From an uncultured Bacteroides sp. (GTDB lineage: Bacteria; Bacteroidota; Bacteroidia; Bacteroidales; Bacteroidaceae): DNA of 45,255 nucleotides. The notes under the pieces were generated by a model. That model ran no database searches and was not told the DNA's origin. It saw only the letters and a program-made list of their open reading frames with translations. A program made the translations under genes and the position numbers. Of this stretch, positions 31,687-40,334 are shown piece after piece; the stretch's first letter is position 1, and each line of letters begins with the position of its first letter. Location: positions 1 to 45,255 of the forward strand of contig CALUOT010000019.1 of NCBI GenBank assembly GCA_944322355.1, given 5' to 3'.

Positions 31687-32922
31687 TCAAAGGATGCGTT
31701 TGCAGGCATTGACTTGGAAGAATTCGTCGAGCACTGTCTGGTAGTTTCCCTGTAGCATGATGTGATGGTTGCCCAAGGGGTTACGCAGGAAGTAGTCGGC
31801 TGATGTGTGCAGGCGGACGCGTACTTGGGTGCGGCACATATTGATGTAATTGGTGTTCTCAGTCAGCGTTCCCGTAGTTAGGTAGTACTCGTCAAGGCTT
31901 TCGCCACCACACTTGATGAGAGTAACGTCGCCCGTGGGAAGCAGTCCTTGTATGCCGATGCTGGCGTCAGTTTCGAAGTGGGTGCGCAGAATGAACTGTT
32001 CGGTCTGTTTCAGGCCAATGGTGCAGTGGCTCAAGACTATCTCGTTGGTGCGTGCGTTGATGAGCGAGGGATTGGCCATAAAAGCGGGCTTGCCGGTAAG
32101 TGCGTGTACGGCGAGCATGGTGAAGATAGCTTGCAGGTCGCCTTCGCATCCGGCTGTGATGCCTTCGTCGTTGAGCAGAGCGAGGGCAAGGCATCCGGTG
32201 GTTCCCACCTGTTCAGTCAGCTTGAAGCAGCTGAGGGTGAGGGCGGTGAGTTGATGGTCGCTGACGATTTGCTTCAAGGCTTTGTACAGGCGCATGGCGT
32301 TGATGAGGTCTTCGGGCTGAGCATCGCGGCAGGCCAATGCGCGTGAAGCCAACTCGGCGGTGGCTTCGCCCACTTCATCGTCGGTGATGGACCGGTATCG
32401 CTTGATGACTTGTTCCAGCGGTATGTCCACATAGTCCATGCCCCATCGCCGTTTGGCCAATAGATAATCCACGTTGCTTGCCACGAGCCACGGCGCAGGT
32501 GTCCCGATGACGCCAATGCGCGAGCCGTATAGTTTACGTTGTGCCTTGAAGTTGTTGTAGAGTACGAAGATACGTTTGACGATTTCCGTCAGTTCACCGT
32601 GCAGTATTTCGCTCTTCATCCCTCTGTCGCGCAGCCAGGACGATATCTCCAATGCAGCAGCTAATGAGTTCTGCATGCCATCGGCCAGCATGACGGCAGG
32701 GCGAGGCAACTGTTCGAAATGCTGTATGACAAGTCGCTCCACACCTCCCGATGCAATAAATAGCAGGCTGAAGTCTTCGGGCTTCAAGGTACCCATTTCC
32801 TTATAGTCGACAAAGCGGATGGTAAAGTATTTCTCCAGTTCGGTCAGCACGATCTCATGCGAACTGTAGATGGTTGATTGCTTATGCAGATGCGAAGCAA
32901 AGGTGATTAAATTGATGATCAT
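31687..32922 (-). CDS. L-fucose/L-arabinose isomerase-family protein
   Basis: A cytoplasmic protein of 411 residues. The N-terminal half has Rossmann-like segments (LIGVIGTPAPW-type strand and DYVDIPLEQVIKRY). The C-terminal half carries family features GCLALALLNDEGITAGCEGD, LTGKPAFMANPSLINARTNE and LSHCTIGLKQ, where Glu, Asp and His could bind Mn2+. It is shorter than FucI itself (near 590 residues), like other stand-alone members whose substrates are often unknown. A -7 box lies at 32957-32964. No fuculokinase or aldolase gene is beside it, so the sugar cannot be named. Confidence 0.8.
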   Translation of the reverse strand: MIINLITFASHLHKQSTIYSSHEIVLTELEKYFTIRFVDYKEMGTLKPEDFSLLFIASGGVERLVIQHFEQLPRPAVMLADGMQNSLAAALEISSWLRDRGMKSEILHGELTEIVKRIFVLYNNFKAQRKLYGSRIGVIGTPAPWLVASNVDYLLAKRRWGMDYVDIPLEQVIKRYRSITDDEVGEATAELASRALACRDAQPEDLINAMRLYKALKQIVSDHQLTALTLSCFKLTEQVGTTGCLALALLNDEGITAGCEGDLQAIFTMLAVHALTGKPAFMANPSLINARTNEIVLSHCTIGLKQTEQFILRTHFETDASIGIQGLLPTGDVTLIKCGGESLDEYYLTTGTLTENTNYINMCRTQVRVRLHTSADYFLRNPLGNHHIMLQGNYQTVLDEFFQVNACKRIL

Positions 32923-32956
32923 GATATGGTTTAAAGTTAGTACTCTTAAGTCACTT

Positions 32957-32964
32957 CAAAGATA
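32957..32964 (-). promoter_or_regulatory. -7 box (TATCTTTG) of the isomerase-like gene
   Basis: A TAnnTTTG match on the minus strand, 34 bp before the ATG. Confidence 0.72.
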
Positions 32965-33058
32965 GGTGTTTATTTCCATTCTGCCACAACCTTTTTAACA
33001 TCGATAAGGTTTTTAAAGTTTTTATGCTCCTGTGGCTTCGCTTTCTGAAATAATTATG

Positions 33059-33066
33059 TACTTTTG
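33059..33066 (+). promoter_or_regulatory. -7 box (TACTTTTG) of the aminotransferase gene
   Basis: A TAnnTTTG match 43 bp before the ATG at 33110, divergent from the isomerase-like promoter. Confidence 0.7.
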
Positions 33067-33109
33067 CCACCTGAATACATTGTTTAACTGATATTAGAAC
33101 GAATCATTC

Positions 33110-34306
33110 ATGCCGAAAATATCTATCCGAGGCACAGAAATGCCTGCGTCTCCTATCCGGAAACTTGCCCCACTGGCCGATGCTGCCAAACAGAGGGGGA
33201 TACATGTCTATCACTTGAACATCGGGCAACCAGACCTACCTACGCCACAAGTAGCCATAGATGCTATCCATAACATCGACCGTAAGATACTGGAATATAG
33301 TCCCAGTGCCGGTTACCGCAGCTATCGTGAGAAACTGGTGGGTTACTATGCGAAGTATAATATCCGCCTGACTGCCGATGACATTATCATTACGTCGGGA
33401 GGGTCGGAAGCTGTACTATTCTCCTTCCTGGCTTGTCTGAACCCGGGGGATGAAATCATTGTCCCCGAACCGGCTTATGCCAATTATATGGCCTTTGCCA
33501 TCTCGGCAGGAGCGAAGATACGTACCATTGCCACCACCATTGAGGAAGGTTTCTCGCTACCCAAGGTAGAGAAGTTCGAGGAGCTCATCAACGAGCGCAC
33601 CCGGGCTATCCTTATTTGCAATCCCAACAACCCTACGGGCTATCTCTATACCCGTCGTGAGATGAATCAGATACGCGACCTGGTGAAGAAGTACGACCTC
33701 TTCCTCTTTTCCGACGAAGTGTATAGAGAGTTCATCTATACAGGTTCGCCCTATATCTCGGCCTGTCACTTAGAGGGCATCGAACAGAATGTGGTGCTTA
33801 TCGACTCCGTATCGAAGCGTTACTCGGAATGTGGCATCCGCATCGGGGCGCTGATTACGAAGAACAAGGAGATACGTGATGCCGTAATGAAGTTTTGCCA
33901 AGCACGGCTCAGCCCTCCTCTCATTGGTCAGATTGCAGCTGAAGCATCCTTGGATGCGGGCGAGGACTACCTGCGCGAGACTTACGATGAATATGTGGAG
34001 CGACGTAAATGCTTGATAGACGGGCTGAACCGCATCCCCGGCGTCTATTCACCCATACCGATGGGGGCTTTCTATACAGTGGCACGCCTGCCGGTGGACG
34101 ACTCCGACAAGTTTTGTGCCTGGTGTTTGTCCGACTTTGAATACGAGGGAGAGACGGTCTTCATGGCCCCTGCATCAGGTTTCTATACGACTCCGGACGC
34201 CGGACGTGACGAGGTTCGTATTGCCTATGTGCTCAAGAAAGAAGATCTCACCCGGGCTCTCTTCATTCTGCAAAAGGCTTTGGAGGCGTATAACCGTAAG
34301 GCATAA
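33110..34306 (+). CDS. PLP-dependent aminotransferase, class I/II
   Basis: A cytoplasmic enzyme of 398 residues that moves an amino group between an amino acid and a 2-oxo acid. Features of fold type I are YHLNIGQPDLPTP, SPSAGYRSYREKLVGYY, ITSGGSEAVLFSFLACLNPG, ICNPNNPTGYLYT, FSDEVYREFIY and the cofactor lysine in DSVSKRYSECGIRIGAL. The C-terminal Arg is in GRDEVRIAYVLKKEDL. It is aspartate- or branched-chain-type; the substrate cannot be fixed. The LolC/E-like permease gene starts 6 bp after the stop, so the two are probably co-transcribed. Confidence 0.93.
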   Translation: MPKISIRGTEMPASPIRKLAPLADAAKQRGIHVYHLNIGQPDLPTPQVAIDAIHNIDRKILEYSPSAGYRSYREKLVGYYAKYNIRLTADDIIITSGGSEAVLFSFLACLNPGDEIIVPEPAYANYMAFAISAGAKIRTIATTIEEGFSLPKVEKFEELINERTRAILICNPNNPTGYLYTRREMNQIRDLVKKYDLFLFSDEVYREFIYTGSPYISACHLEGIEQNVVLIDSVSKRYSECGIRIGALITKNKEIRDAVMKFCQARLSPPLIGQIAAEASLDAGEDYLRETYDEYVERRKCLIDGLNRIPGVYSPIPMGAFYTVARLPVDDSDKFCAWCLSDFEYEGETVFMAPASGFYTTPDAGRDEVRIAYVLKKEDLTRALFILQKALEAYNRKA

Positions 34307-34312
34307 CCCGCT

Positions 34313-35557
34313 ATGTCCCTATCTTTCTTCATCGCCAGACGCATCTATCATGGGCATGAGGCCGACCAGCAGATGTCCCGGCCTGCGGTGCTTATTGCCA
34401 TGACGGGCATTGCCATCGGCTTAACGGTCATGATGATAGCCGTGTTCGTCATTGTCGGATTCAAGCAAGAGGTAAGGGACAAAATAGCCGGGTTTGCTTC
34501 TCACCTGCAAGTAAGTAACCTGGAGGCAACCACGCCCTATGAGTCCCGGCCCATCACCGTCGGTAAGGAGTTGTGGCAACGCTTGGAGGACGATGCTGAT
34601 GTGATCCGGGTGCAGCGCTACTCCACCAAGGCGGGAATGGTGAAAACATCCGATGCCTTCCAGGGCGTGATGCTGAAGGGAATAGGATCGGAATACGACA
34701 CGGAGTTCCTTCGCCGGCACCTGAAAGAGGGAGAGATACCACAGTTCAGCGACACGGCATCGTCCAATCAAGTGCTCCTGTCGCGGACGATGGCCGATAA
34801 ACTGCAACTGAAGCTGGGCGACAAAGTAGACGCATACTTCATTCAGGACAACATCAGGGCACGCCGGTTGCAGATTGTCGGCATCTACCAAACCGACCTT
34901 TCGGAGTATGACAACCTCTTTTTAATAACCGACCTGCATACCGTGAACCGCCTGAACCGATGGGAAGACAATCAGTGTACGGGGCTGGAACTGACCGTGG
35001 CCGAATATGACCGGCTGGAAGACATAACCTGGCGCCTGGGCACTGACTTGGCCAACTGGGAAGACCCTACGGGGCAACGCCTGTGCGTCCTGAACATAGA
35101 GCAACTCAACCCCGCCATATTCGCCTGGCTAGGTATACTCGACGTCAACATCTGGGTAATCTTGGTGCTGATGATGGGCGTGGCGGGCTTCACTATGATT
35201 GCGGGGTTGCTCATCATCATCATAGAGCGGACATCGATGATTGGCGTCCTGAAGTCCTTAGGGGCCAATAACCGGACCATCCGAAGCCTGTTCCTGTGGT
35301 TTGCCGTGTTCCTCATCGGACGGGGAATGCTGTGGGGCAATGTCATTGCACTCGCCTTCTATGCCTTGCAAAGGTGCTTCGGGATATTCCGCTTGGATCC
35401 GGCCACGTACTACATGGATACCGTCCCCGTCGCCTTTAACCTCTGGGCTTACCTGCTGCTCAACTTGGGCACCATGGCGGCTTCCGTGCTGATGTTGGTG
35501 GGGCCTTCCTACTTGATAACGCGGATTAGGCCGGCTGATTCCATGCGTTACGAATAA
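34313..35557 (+). CDS. FtsX/LolC-like ABC permease
   Basis: An inner-membrane protein of 414 residues with the LolC/LolE plan: one N-terminal helix (PAVLIAMTGIAIGLTVMMIA), a large periplasmic domain of about 200 residues, and three C-terminal helices (about 275-300, 320-345, 375-400) with the FtsX motif ERTSMIGVLKSLGANNRTIR. LolC/E proteins release lipoproteins from the inner membrane together with the ATPase LolD, which is not in this window. It follows the aminotransferase closely and converges with a glycosyltransferase gene 24 bp on. Confidence 0.9.
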   Translation: MSLSFFIARRIYHGHEADQQMSRPAVLIAMTGIAIGLTVMMIAVFVIVGFKQEVRDKIAGFASHLQVSNLEATTPYESRPITVGKELWQRLEDDADVIRVQRYSTKAGMVKTSDAFQGVMLKGIGSEYDTEFLRRHLKEGEIPQFSDTASSNQVLLSRTMADKLQLKLGDKVDAYFIQDNIRARRLQIVGIYQTDLSEYDNLFLITDLHTVNRLNRWEDNQCTGLELTVAEYDRLEDITWRLGTDLANWEDPTGQRLCVLNIEQLNPAIFAWLGILDVNIWVILVLMMGVAGFTMIAGLLIIIIERTSMIGVLKSLGANNRTIRSLFLWFAVFLIGRGMLWGNVIALAFYALQRCFGIFRLDPATYYMDTVPVAFNLWAYLLLNLGTMAASVLMLVGPSYLITRIRPADSMRYE

Positions 35558-35581
35558 CCCTTTCCTTATATCCATACTGAC

Positions 35582-36754
35582 TTATTTGCGCAAGAATTCT
35601 TGCTTGCCGTGCAGGAGGCAGTACAGTTTCCAGCGAAGGGACTGTAGCGGCTGAAGCACATCATACACCGGAAGGCTGAGCCAGTAGCGGCGTTGTTCGC
35701 CCAAGGCTTTGGCCGTGCGGTTGATGATGGTGGCCTGAAGGGCAAACCGCATCAGGAAGAGTCCCGCTCCCATGCCTGCCAGGACCCAATTCCGTTGCAA
35801 GAGACTGAGGACTACACAGGCTATCCATGACAGATGGAACAGCAACCGGGTCATGGTCTCGAAGCCGAGGAGATACTTACTGCTACCACGGTAGAGGGCC
35901 GAAGTCACGGTGTAACCGATTTTCTCCTCCCGCCAATCCTTCTTCCGCGTTACGACGGAGGCCTGCATCACCGCTTGTGCATCGGTCTCCACCCGCGTGT
36001 TGTGACCGTTTGCCACCTGATTGATGAAGAGGTCGTCATCGCCTTTTTCCAGGGTGAGGTAGGTGGAGAAGCCTTTCCGGGACAGGAACAAGCTCTTCCG
36101 ATAGGCCAGGTTACGGCCGATGCCCATGTAGGGGTGACCCGCCAAGGCCATGCCCAAGTAGCGCATCGAGCCGAACAGATTATCGTATGCCACCCGACTG
36201 CGGAACAGGCCCTTCGCATCCTCATGGCGGCTGTAACCCAGCACCACCTGCGTCTGTGGGGTGAAGTTGCGGGCCATCAGGCGCAGCCATTGGTCGCTCA
36301 CAGGCCGACAGTCCACCTCCGTCATCAGGAGCCAGTCATACTTGGCTGCACGCATACCCAGGGTCAAGGCCAACTTCTTCCGGCTTATGTAGCGGGAAGA
36401 ATCGGGAATGAAACTATGGTAAAGGTGCCTGTGCTCCTGCTCCAGTTGGGTCAGGAAATCATCGCTTTTACCGATGGGGCCGTCGTTTATCACGATTACC
36501 TCGTAGCAGGGGTAGTCCTGCGTCAGGAGCAGAGGCAGATTACGGTGCATCTGGTCTACCTCATCCCTGGAGTAGAGGATGATGGACACCGGCGGCAGTT
36601 CCCTGCTGAAGTCCTGCGGATGGGAGGCTACAGATCGTTGGCGGCGGATGATGCGAGGATAGAGAGTGAGGTAATAGATGGCTTGGATGATGAAACATAG
36701 ACAGGCTGAAACCAAGCACGTACGCCCGATGAAATCGACTGAAATTGCTTCCAT
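35582..36754 (-). CDS. Membrane glycosyltransferase, family 2
   Basis: A protein of 390 residues with an N-terminal helix (about 8-32) and C-terminal helices (about 300-345). The GT-A domain has PPVSIILYSRDEVDQMHRNL, VIVINDGP and the metal-binding-like LLMTEVDCRPVSDQWL. It lacks a clear QxxRW motif, unlike the enzyme at 19672. The gene stands alone on the minus strand behind a -7 box at 36797-36804. The acceptor is unknown; glycolipid or surface-glycan synthesis is plausible. Confidence 0.87.
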   Translation of the reverse strand: MEAISVDFIGRTCLVSACLCFIIQAIYYLTLYPRIIRRQRSVASHPQDFSRELPPVSIILYSRDEVDQMHRNLPLLLTQDYPCYEVIVINDGPIGKSDDFLTQLEQEHRHLYHSFIPDSSRYISRKKLALTLGMRAAKYDWLLMTEVDCRPVSDQWLRLMARNFTPQTQVVLGYSRHEDAKGLFRSRVAYDNLFGSMRYLGMALAGHPYMGIGRNLAYRKSLFLSRKGFSTYLTLEKGDDDLFINQVANGHNTRVETDAQAVMQASVVTRKKDWREEKIGYTVTSALYRGSSKYLLGFETMTRLLFHLSWIACVVLSLLQRNWVLAGMGAGLFLMRFALQATIINRTAKALGEQRRYWLSLPVYDVLQPLQSLRWKLYCLLHGKQEFLRK

Positions 36755-36796
36755 ATAAATCTTCTATACTAGCTGAGTAAGATTGGGTTACGGAGG

Positions 36797-36804
36797 CAAA
36801 GGTA
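36797..36804 (-). promoter_or_regulatory. -7 box (TACCTTTG) of the glycosyltransferase gene
   Basis: A TAnnTTTG match on the minus strand, 42 bp before the ATG at 36754. It lies just after the end of bioD. Confidence 0.72.
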
Positions 36805-36848
36805 CGCATTTCCTGCCTTTCCGCCGCAACCCTGTGAGGTTTTTTTTA

Positions 36849-37496
36849 TTACTCCCCGATAACGGGCACCGTCAGCAGGCGACACTGCGGGAAATGCTCG
36901 CCGAGGTAGCTTTGCAGGTACCGGAACGTATCGCGGCTGATGGTGGTGTCCTCCTGCACGGGGTAGCTGTTGTAGAGCACGTAGTCCAGCACCAGACCGC
37001 GCCTCTGGATGGCCTCCAGGCTGAGCAGCGTGTGGTTGATGCTGCCCAGCTTCCCCGAAGTGACGAGGATGAGGGGGTAGTGGTGCTCGGCCACGTAGTC
37101 GATGGTGAGGTACGTGCCCAGCAGGGGGACCATCAGTCCGCCGGCACCTTCCACCAGCACCACGTCATAGCGACGTGCCAGTTCGGCCGTGGCCCGTTCT
37201 ATCTGCCCAAAGTCCACATCGCGTCCCTCCAGCCGCGCGGCCAGGTCCGGGGAAGCGGGGTAGCGAAATATCTGCGGTATGGTAAGTCCTTCCACATCCT
37301 CGGGTAGGGGGGCTATGCCCATGATTCGGCGGTGCATCTCAATGTCCTCGCTGCGTCCCACGTTACCCGTTTGGATGAATTTCTGAGTAATGATTCGTCG
37401 CCCGGTCCGGGCCCATTCCTTGGCCAGCCAGCCGGTGCAATAGGTTTTGCCGGCATCGGTGTCTATGCCAGTTACGAAGTAAATGTTCTTGTCCAT
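36849..37496 (-). CDS. bioD: Dethiobiotin synthase
   Basis: A cytoplasmic enzyme of 215 residues that closes the ureido ring of dethiobiotin with CO2 and ATP. The P-loop is GIDTDAGKTYCTGWLAKEWA, where the family more often has GTDTDVGKT. The signatures KFIQTGN, VLVEGAGGLMVPL and LVTSGKLGSINHTLLSLEA are present. It is the last biotin gene on the strand, separated from bioC by 257 bp that hold palindromes and 22-bp repeats. No clear -7 box is seen, so it may be read from the cluster or from a weaker promoter. Confidence 0.95.
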   Translation of the reverse strand: MDKNIYFVTGIDTDAGKTYCTGWLAKEWARTGRRIITQKFIQTGNVGRSEDIEMHRRIMGIAPLPEDVEGLTIPQIFRYPASPDLAARLEGRDVDFGQIERATAELARRYDVVLVEGAGGLMVPLLGTYLTIDYVAEHHYPLILVTSGKLGSINHTLLSLEAIQRRGLVLDYVLYNSYPVQEDTTISRDTFRYLQSYLGEHFPQCRLLTVPVIGE

Positions 37497-37648
37497 ACGT
37501 CTTAGTTTATTTTAGTTTACAAATCAGTATCTTTTCTCTACGGCCTGTTTATGGCTCGGTTCGCAATTTTTTATCGCTTCGGATGCTCTCTTTTCAGGCC
37601 GAATCCATTCCTGTTTTTTACCTCCTCCGAAATCTTGACAATGTGCCC

Positions 37649-37731
37649 CAGAAGGCCTTCTGAGCGGGGTTCAGACCCCCCTTAGGCAAAGGATATACCT
37701 TTGGTAGGCTAAGGATATACCTTTTCTAGGC
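37649..37731. repeat. Palindromes and 22-bp repeats in the bioC-bioD spacer
   Basis: CAGAAGGCCTTCTG (37649-37662) is a perfect 14-bp palindrome, and GGGGT-TCAG-ACCCC (37666-37679) is a hairpin. Then TAGGC recurs at 37683, 37705 and 37727, 22 bp apart; the two complete units share AAGGATATACCTTT. This is the fifth intergenic array of this type in the window. Confidence 0.85.
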
Positions 37732-37753
37732 ATGGGTTGGAAGGGTTGTATTT

Positions 37754-38509
37754 TCACTTACTGATGGCGATTAAGTAGAGTGGTTGGTAAGTCAAGATTA
37801 CTCCCTGACGGGTACTGAATCGCTCTATGTATCGGTTAGTAAAAGATACGAACCTTTCACGGCTCCATACGTGCTTGGTGGTTCCCGTGACGCCTGTCAT
37901 GCGTAGATGGCGCAGGACGTCGGTGGGGCTGGGGAAGTGGAGGACTTCCTTCTCCTCGTCGACCAAGAGCAGTCGGAATCCGGCTTTTTCCAGCCATCGG
38001 GCTAACTGCGAGGGCGGCGGGTAGGGGAGTCCCTGCCCGGTCAGGCTGCGTATCTCCTGCAGATTGTCGCCGCCGAAGGTGCTCACGGCCAGTATGCCAT
38101 CGGGCCTCAGCAGGCGACGGGCACGGTGAAAGAAGGCATCGGGCCGGATGAACCATTGCAGGGTGGAGCAGGAGGTGAGCAGGTCCAGCCCGTCGGGCAT
38201 GGGGCACGACTCGGCATCGCCCGCCTCGAAAGTGACGCCCGCGTGGCCCGTCAGGTCGTCCAGGCACAGGGCCATCTCGGGGCAAAGGTCGTTGAGGTGA
38301 AGCATCGAGGGGCGATAGGTGTCCCACAGGATTCGGGAGTAAAGGCCGGTTCCGCAGCCAAACTCCACCACACGGTCGGCTGCCAGGCCGGGCACGGTCG
38401 CCGTCAGACGGGCGCTCATGCGCTCGGCCACCTGCTGTTGCACCCGGGCTTCGCGGCTATACGTCGCACGGGCGCGGGCGAATCGTTCGGCTATCAGCTG
38501 TTTATCCAT
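37754..38509 (-). CDS. bioC: Malonyl-ACP O-methyltransferase
   Basis: A cytoplasmic SAM-dependent methyltransferase of 251 residues that caps malonyl-ACP so that fatty-acid enzymes can build pimeloyl-ACP methyl ester. It opens with the BioC signature (RFARARATYSREARVQQQVA), has the SAM-binding VVEFGCGTGLYSRIL and the later SCSTLQWFIRPDAFFHRAR. The start overlaps the end of bioG by 16 bp, which implies coupled translation. Order and neighbours make the assignment secure. Confidence 0.93.
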   Translation of the reverse strand: MDKQLIAERFARARATYSREARVQQQVAERMSARLTATVPGLAADRVVEFGCGTGLYSRILWDTYRPSMLHLNDLCPEMALCLDDLTGHAGVTFEAGDAESCPMPDGLDLLTSCSTLQWFIRPDAFFHRARRLLRPDGILAVSTFGGDNLQEIRSLTGQGLPYPPPSQLARWLEKAGFRLLLVDEEKEVLHFPSPTDVLRHLRMTGVTGTTKHVWSRERFVSFTNRYIERFSTRQGVILTYQPLYLIAISK

Positions 38510-39159
38510 CGGTCCTGCAAGTAATATCGGAACAACTCGGGTTGATAATGGGCGCCGGGCAGGCTGCGGAGCACCACGGCCCGTTCCTGCCAGTAGTTCA
38601 GCTGGTTCGCGCCCGGCACTATGACGTCCTCACGCGCCACTACGGCCTCGGTCCAGGCGGGTTCGGGCTGGGGCAGGGTTTCGTTCAGATGCTGCACCTG
38701 CATCAGTTCCTCCCGAAGCTCGCTCACGGGGCGACGGGGCGACACTTCCAAGAAACCCCGCAGCACCTCGGTATCGGCGCACATGTCGCGCAGGAACAGG
38801 TGGAGCCGCTTATCGTTCAGTTTCCGGGCCATGTTGTCATACACCTCAGGTGGGATGCCATAGTGCGGACTGATGATAAAGGGCGTGCCGTTGATGGCCA
38901 CGCTCGTGAGGATGGGAACGTCCAGGCCGGGCAGGATATGTGATGCCGCCCATACGCCCATGGACCAGCCCACGACGTGAACCTCGCTATAGCTGCTCAG
39001 GAGCGAGGCATCAAAACTGAGGTCGCGGTAGTCATAACAGAGCATAAAGTCGATTCCCTCCGGCTGGTATTGCCGGAAGGGCGTAGGATCGCAGGCCCAT
39101 CCAGCGAAGAAGAGCAGCAGCCGGGACGAGCCTTGTCGGAGTAAGGTTACTTGTTTCAT
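38494..39159 (-). CDS. bioG: Pimeloyl-ACP methyl esterase, BioG type
   Basis: An alpha/beta-hydrolase-like protein of 221 residues (DUF452/BioG type) that removes the methyl cap from pimeloyl-ACP methyl ester, ending pimelate-chain synthesis. The family opening FFAGWACDPTPF is present, and the nucleophile elbow GWSMGVW places the catalytic serine at 66. A conserved His near the C-terminus (GAHYQPELF) would complete the triad. It replaces the BioH used by E. coli. It overlaps bioC by 16 bp and follows bioF after 19 bp. Confidence 0.92.
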   Translation of the reverse strand: MKQVTLLRQGSSRLLLFFAGWACDPTPFRQYQPEGIDFMLCYDYRDLSFDASLLSSYSEVHVVGWSMGVWAASHILPGLDVPILTSVAINGTPFIISPHYGIPPEVYDNMARKLNDKRLHLFLRDMCADTEVLRGFLEVSPRRPVSELREELMQVQHLNETLPQPEPAWTEAVVAREDVIVPGANQLNYWQERAVVLRSLPGAHYQPELFRYYLQDRWINS

Positions 39160-39178
39160 GTGCTAAAGGTGTGATGTT

Positions 39179-40330
39179 TTATAGGTTATCAATCAGATGG
39201 TTTATCTCCTCATCCGTAAGGTCGGCCCGGAGGGAGATGCGGATGCGAGCCGACCCCTCAGGCACCGTGGGTGGACGGACCGGCAGGGCATGGATGCCCC
39301 TTCGGCGCATTTCCCCGGCTTGGGTCACGGTGCGGTCGCTTTCCCCCACGAGGAGGGGGATGATGTGGCTGGTGGAGAGGTCCTTCCTGCCGCGGCTGAT
39401 GAGGGCCTGATGCACCTTCTCGGACAGGAAGGCGAGGCGACGGCGTCGGTCTGCCATCCCGCCCAGCCGGCGAATCACAAAGAGGCTCCAGGCGACCACC
39501 ACGGGCGGAAGTGCCGTAGTATATATGAACGGGCGTACCTTATTAATAAGGAAATCGCGGCTCAGGCGGTTGCATACCACAAATGCCCCGGCGGAAGCGG
39601 CCGCCTTCCCCAGGGTCCCGACGAGGAAATCAATGGACGGAATACAGTCTGCTTCCTCGGCGCATCCCAACCCCCTCGCCCCCCTTACGCCGAAGGCATG
39701 CGCCTCGTCCAGGTAGAGCAGTACGTGGGGATAGCGTTCCTTCAAGGACACGAGCCGGGCCAAGGGTGCTTCGTCGCCATCCATGCTAAAGAGGCTTTCG
39801 GTGACGATGATGAGGTTGTCATACGCCCCGGCGTGTTGTTGCAACAGCTTCTCCAGGTGCTGCATGTCGTTGTGTCGGTAGCGATAGTAGGGTACCCCTG
39901 CCAGCTTGATACCGTCAATCAGGCTGGCATGCACCAGTTTGTCGGCGAGGATGAGGGTATCCCTCCGGGCGATGGCGGGCAAGATGCCCGTGTTGGCATG
40001 GTATCCGCAATCGAAGAGGAGGGCTGCCTCCCGGTGGTAAAGCCCGGCCAATTCGTGCTCCAGTTCCTCAAAGACGGGGAAGTTGCCCGTCATCAGCCGT
40101 GAGGCCGAAGCGCTGGGGACGAAGTGCCGGACATCTAATGTATCGAGGAATTCCTGCCTCAGAGCGATGTCGGCGGCGATTCCCAAGTAGTCGTTCGAGG
40201 CCAGGTTCAGCAGTTTCTCCTGCCCGGAAGCGATGTATCTGCCTTCGTGTTGCATCCGGTTCAGGGCCCGCAAGTTACCTTGGGCCTGCAACAAGTCAAG
40301 TTCTTGTTGCATCAGTTGGTAGATGTGCAT
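39179..40330 (-). CDS. bioF: 8-amino-7-oxononanoate synthase
   Basis: A PLP enzyme of 383 residues that condenses pimeloyl-ACP (or -CoA) with L-alanine. Conserved parts are LASNDYLGIA, FVPSASASRLMTGN, DEAHAFGVRGARGLG (from 208) and the cofactor Lys242 in VGTLGKAAASAGAFV. A GTG at 40366 is also in frame but lies inside the upstream gene; the ATG at 40330 is 4 bp after the bioBA stop and gives the normal length. Confidence 0.95.
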   Translation of the reverse strand: MHIYQLMQQELDLLQAQGNLRALNRMQHEGRYIASGQEKLLNLASNDYLGIAADIALRQEFLDTLDVRHFVPSASASRLMTGNFPVFEELEHELAGLYHREAALLFDCGYHANTGILPAIARRDTLILADKLVHASLIDGIKLAGVPYYRYRHNDMQHLEKLLQQHAGAYDNLIIVTESLFSMDGDEAPLARLVSLKERYPHVLLYLDEAHAFGVRGARGLGCAEEADCIPSIDFLVGTLGKAAASAGAFVVCNRLSRDFLINKVRPFIYTTALPPVVVAWSLFVIRRLGGMADRRRRLAFLSEKVHQALISRGRKDLSTSHIIPLLVGESDRTVTQAGEMRRRGIHALPVRPPTVPEGSARIRISLRADLTDEEINHLIDNL

Positions 40331-40334
40331 AGGC

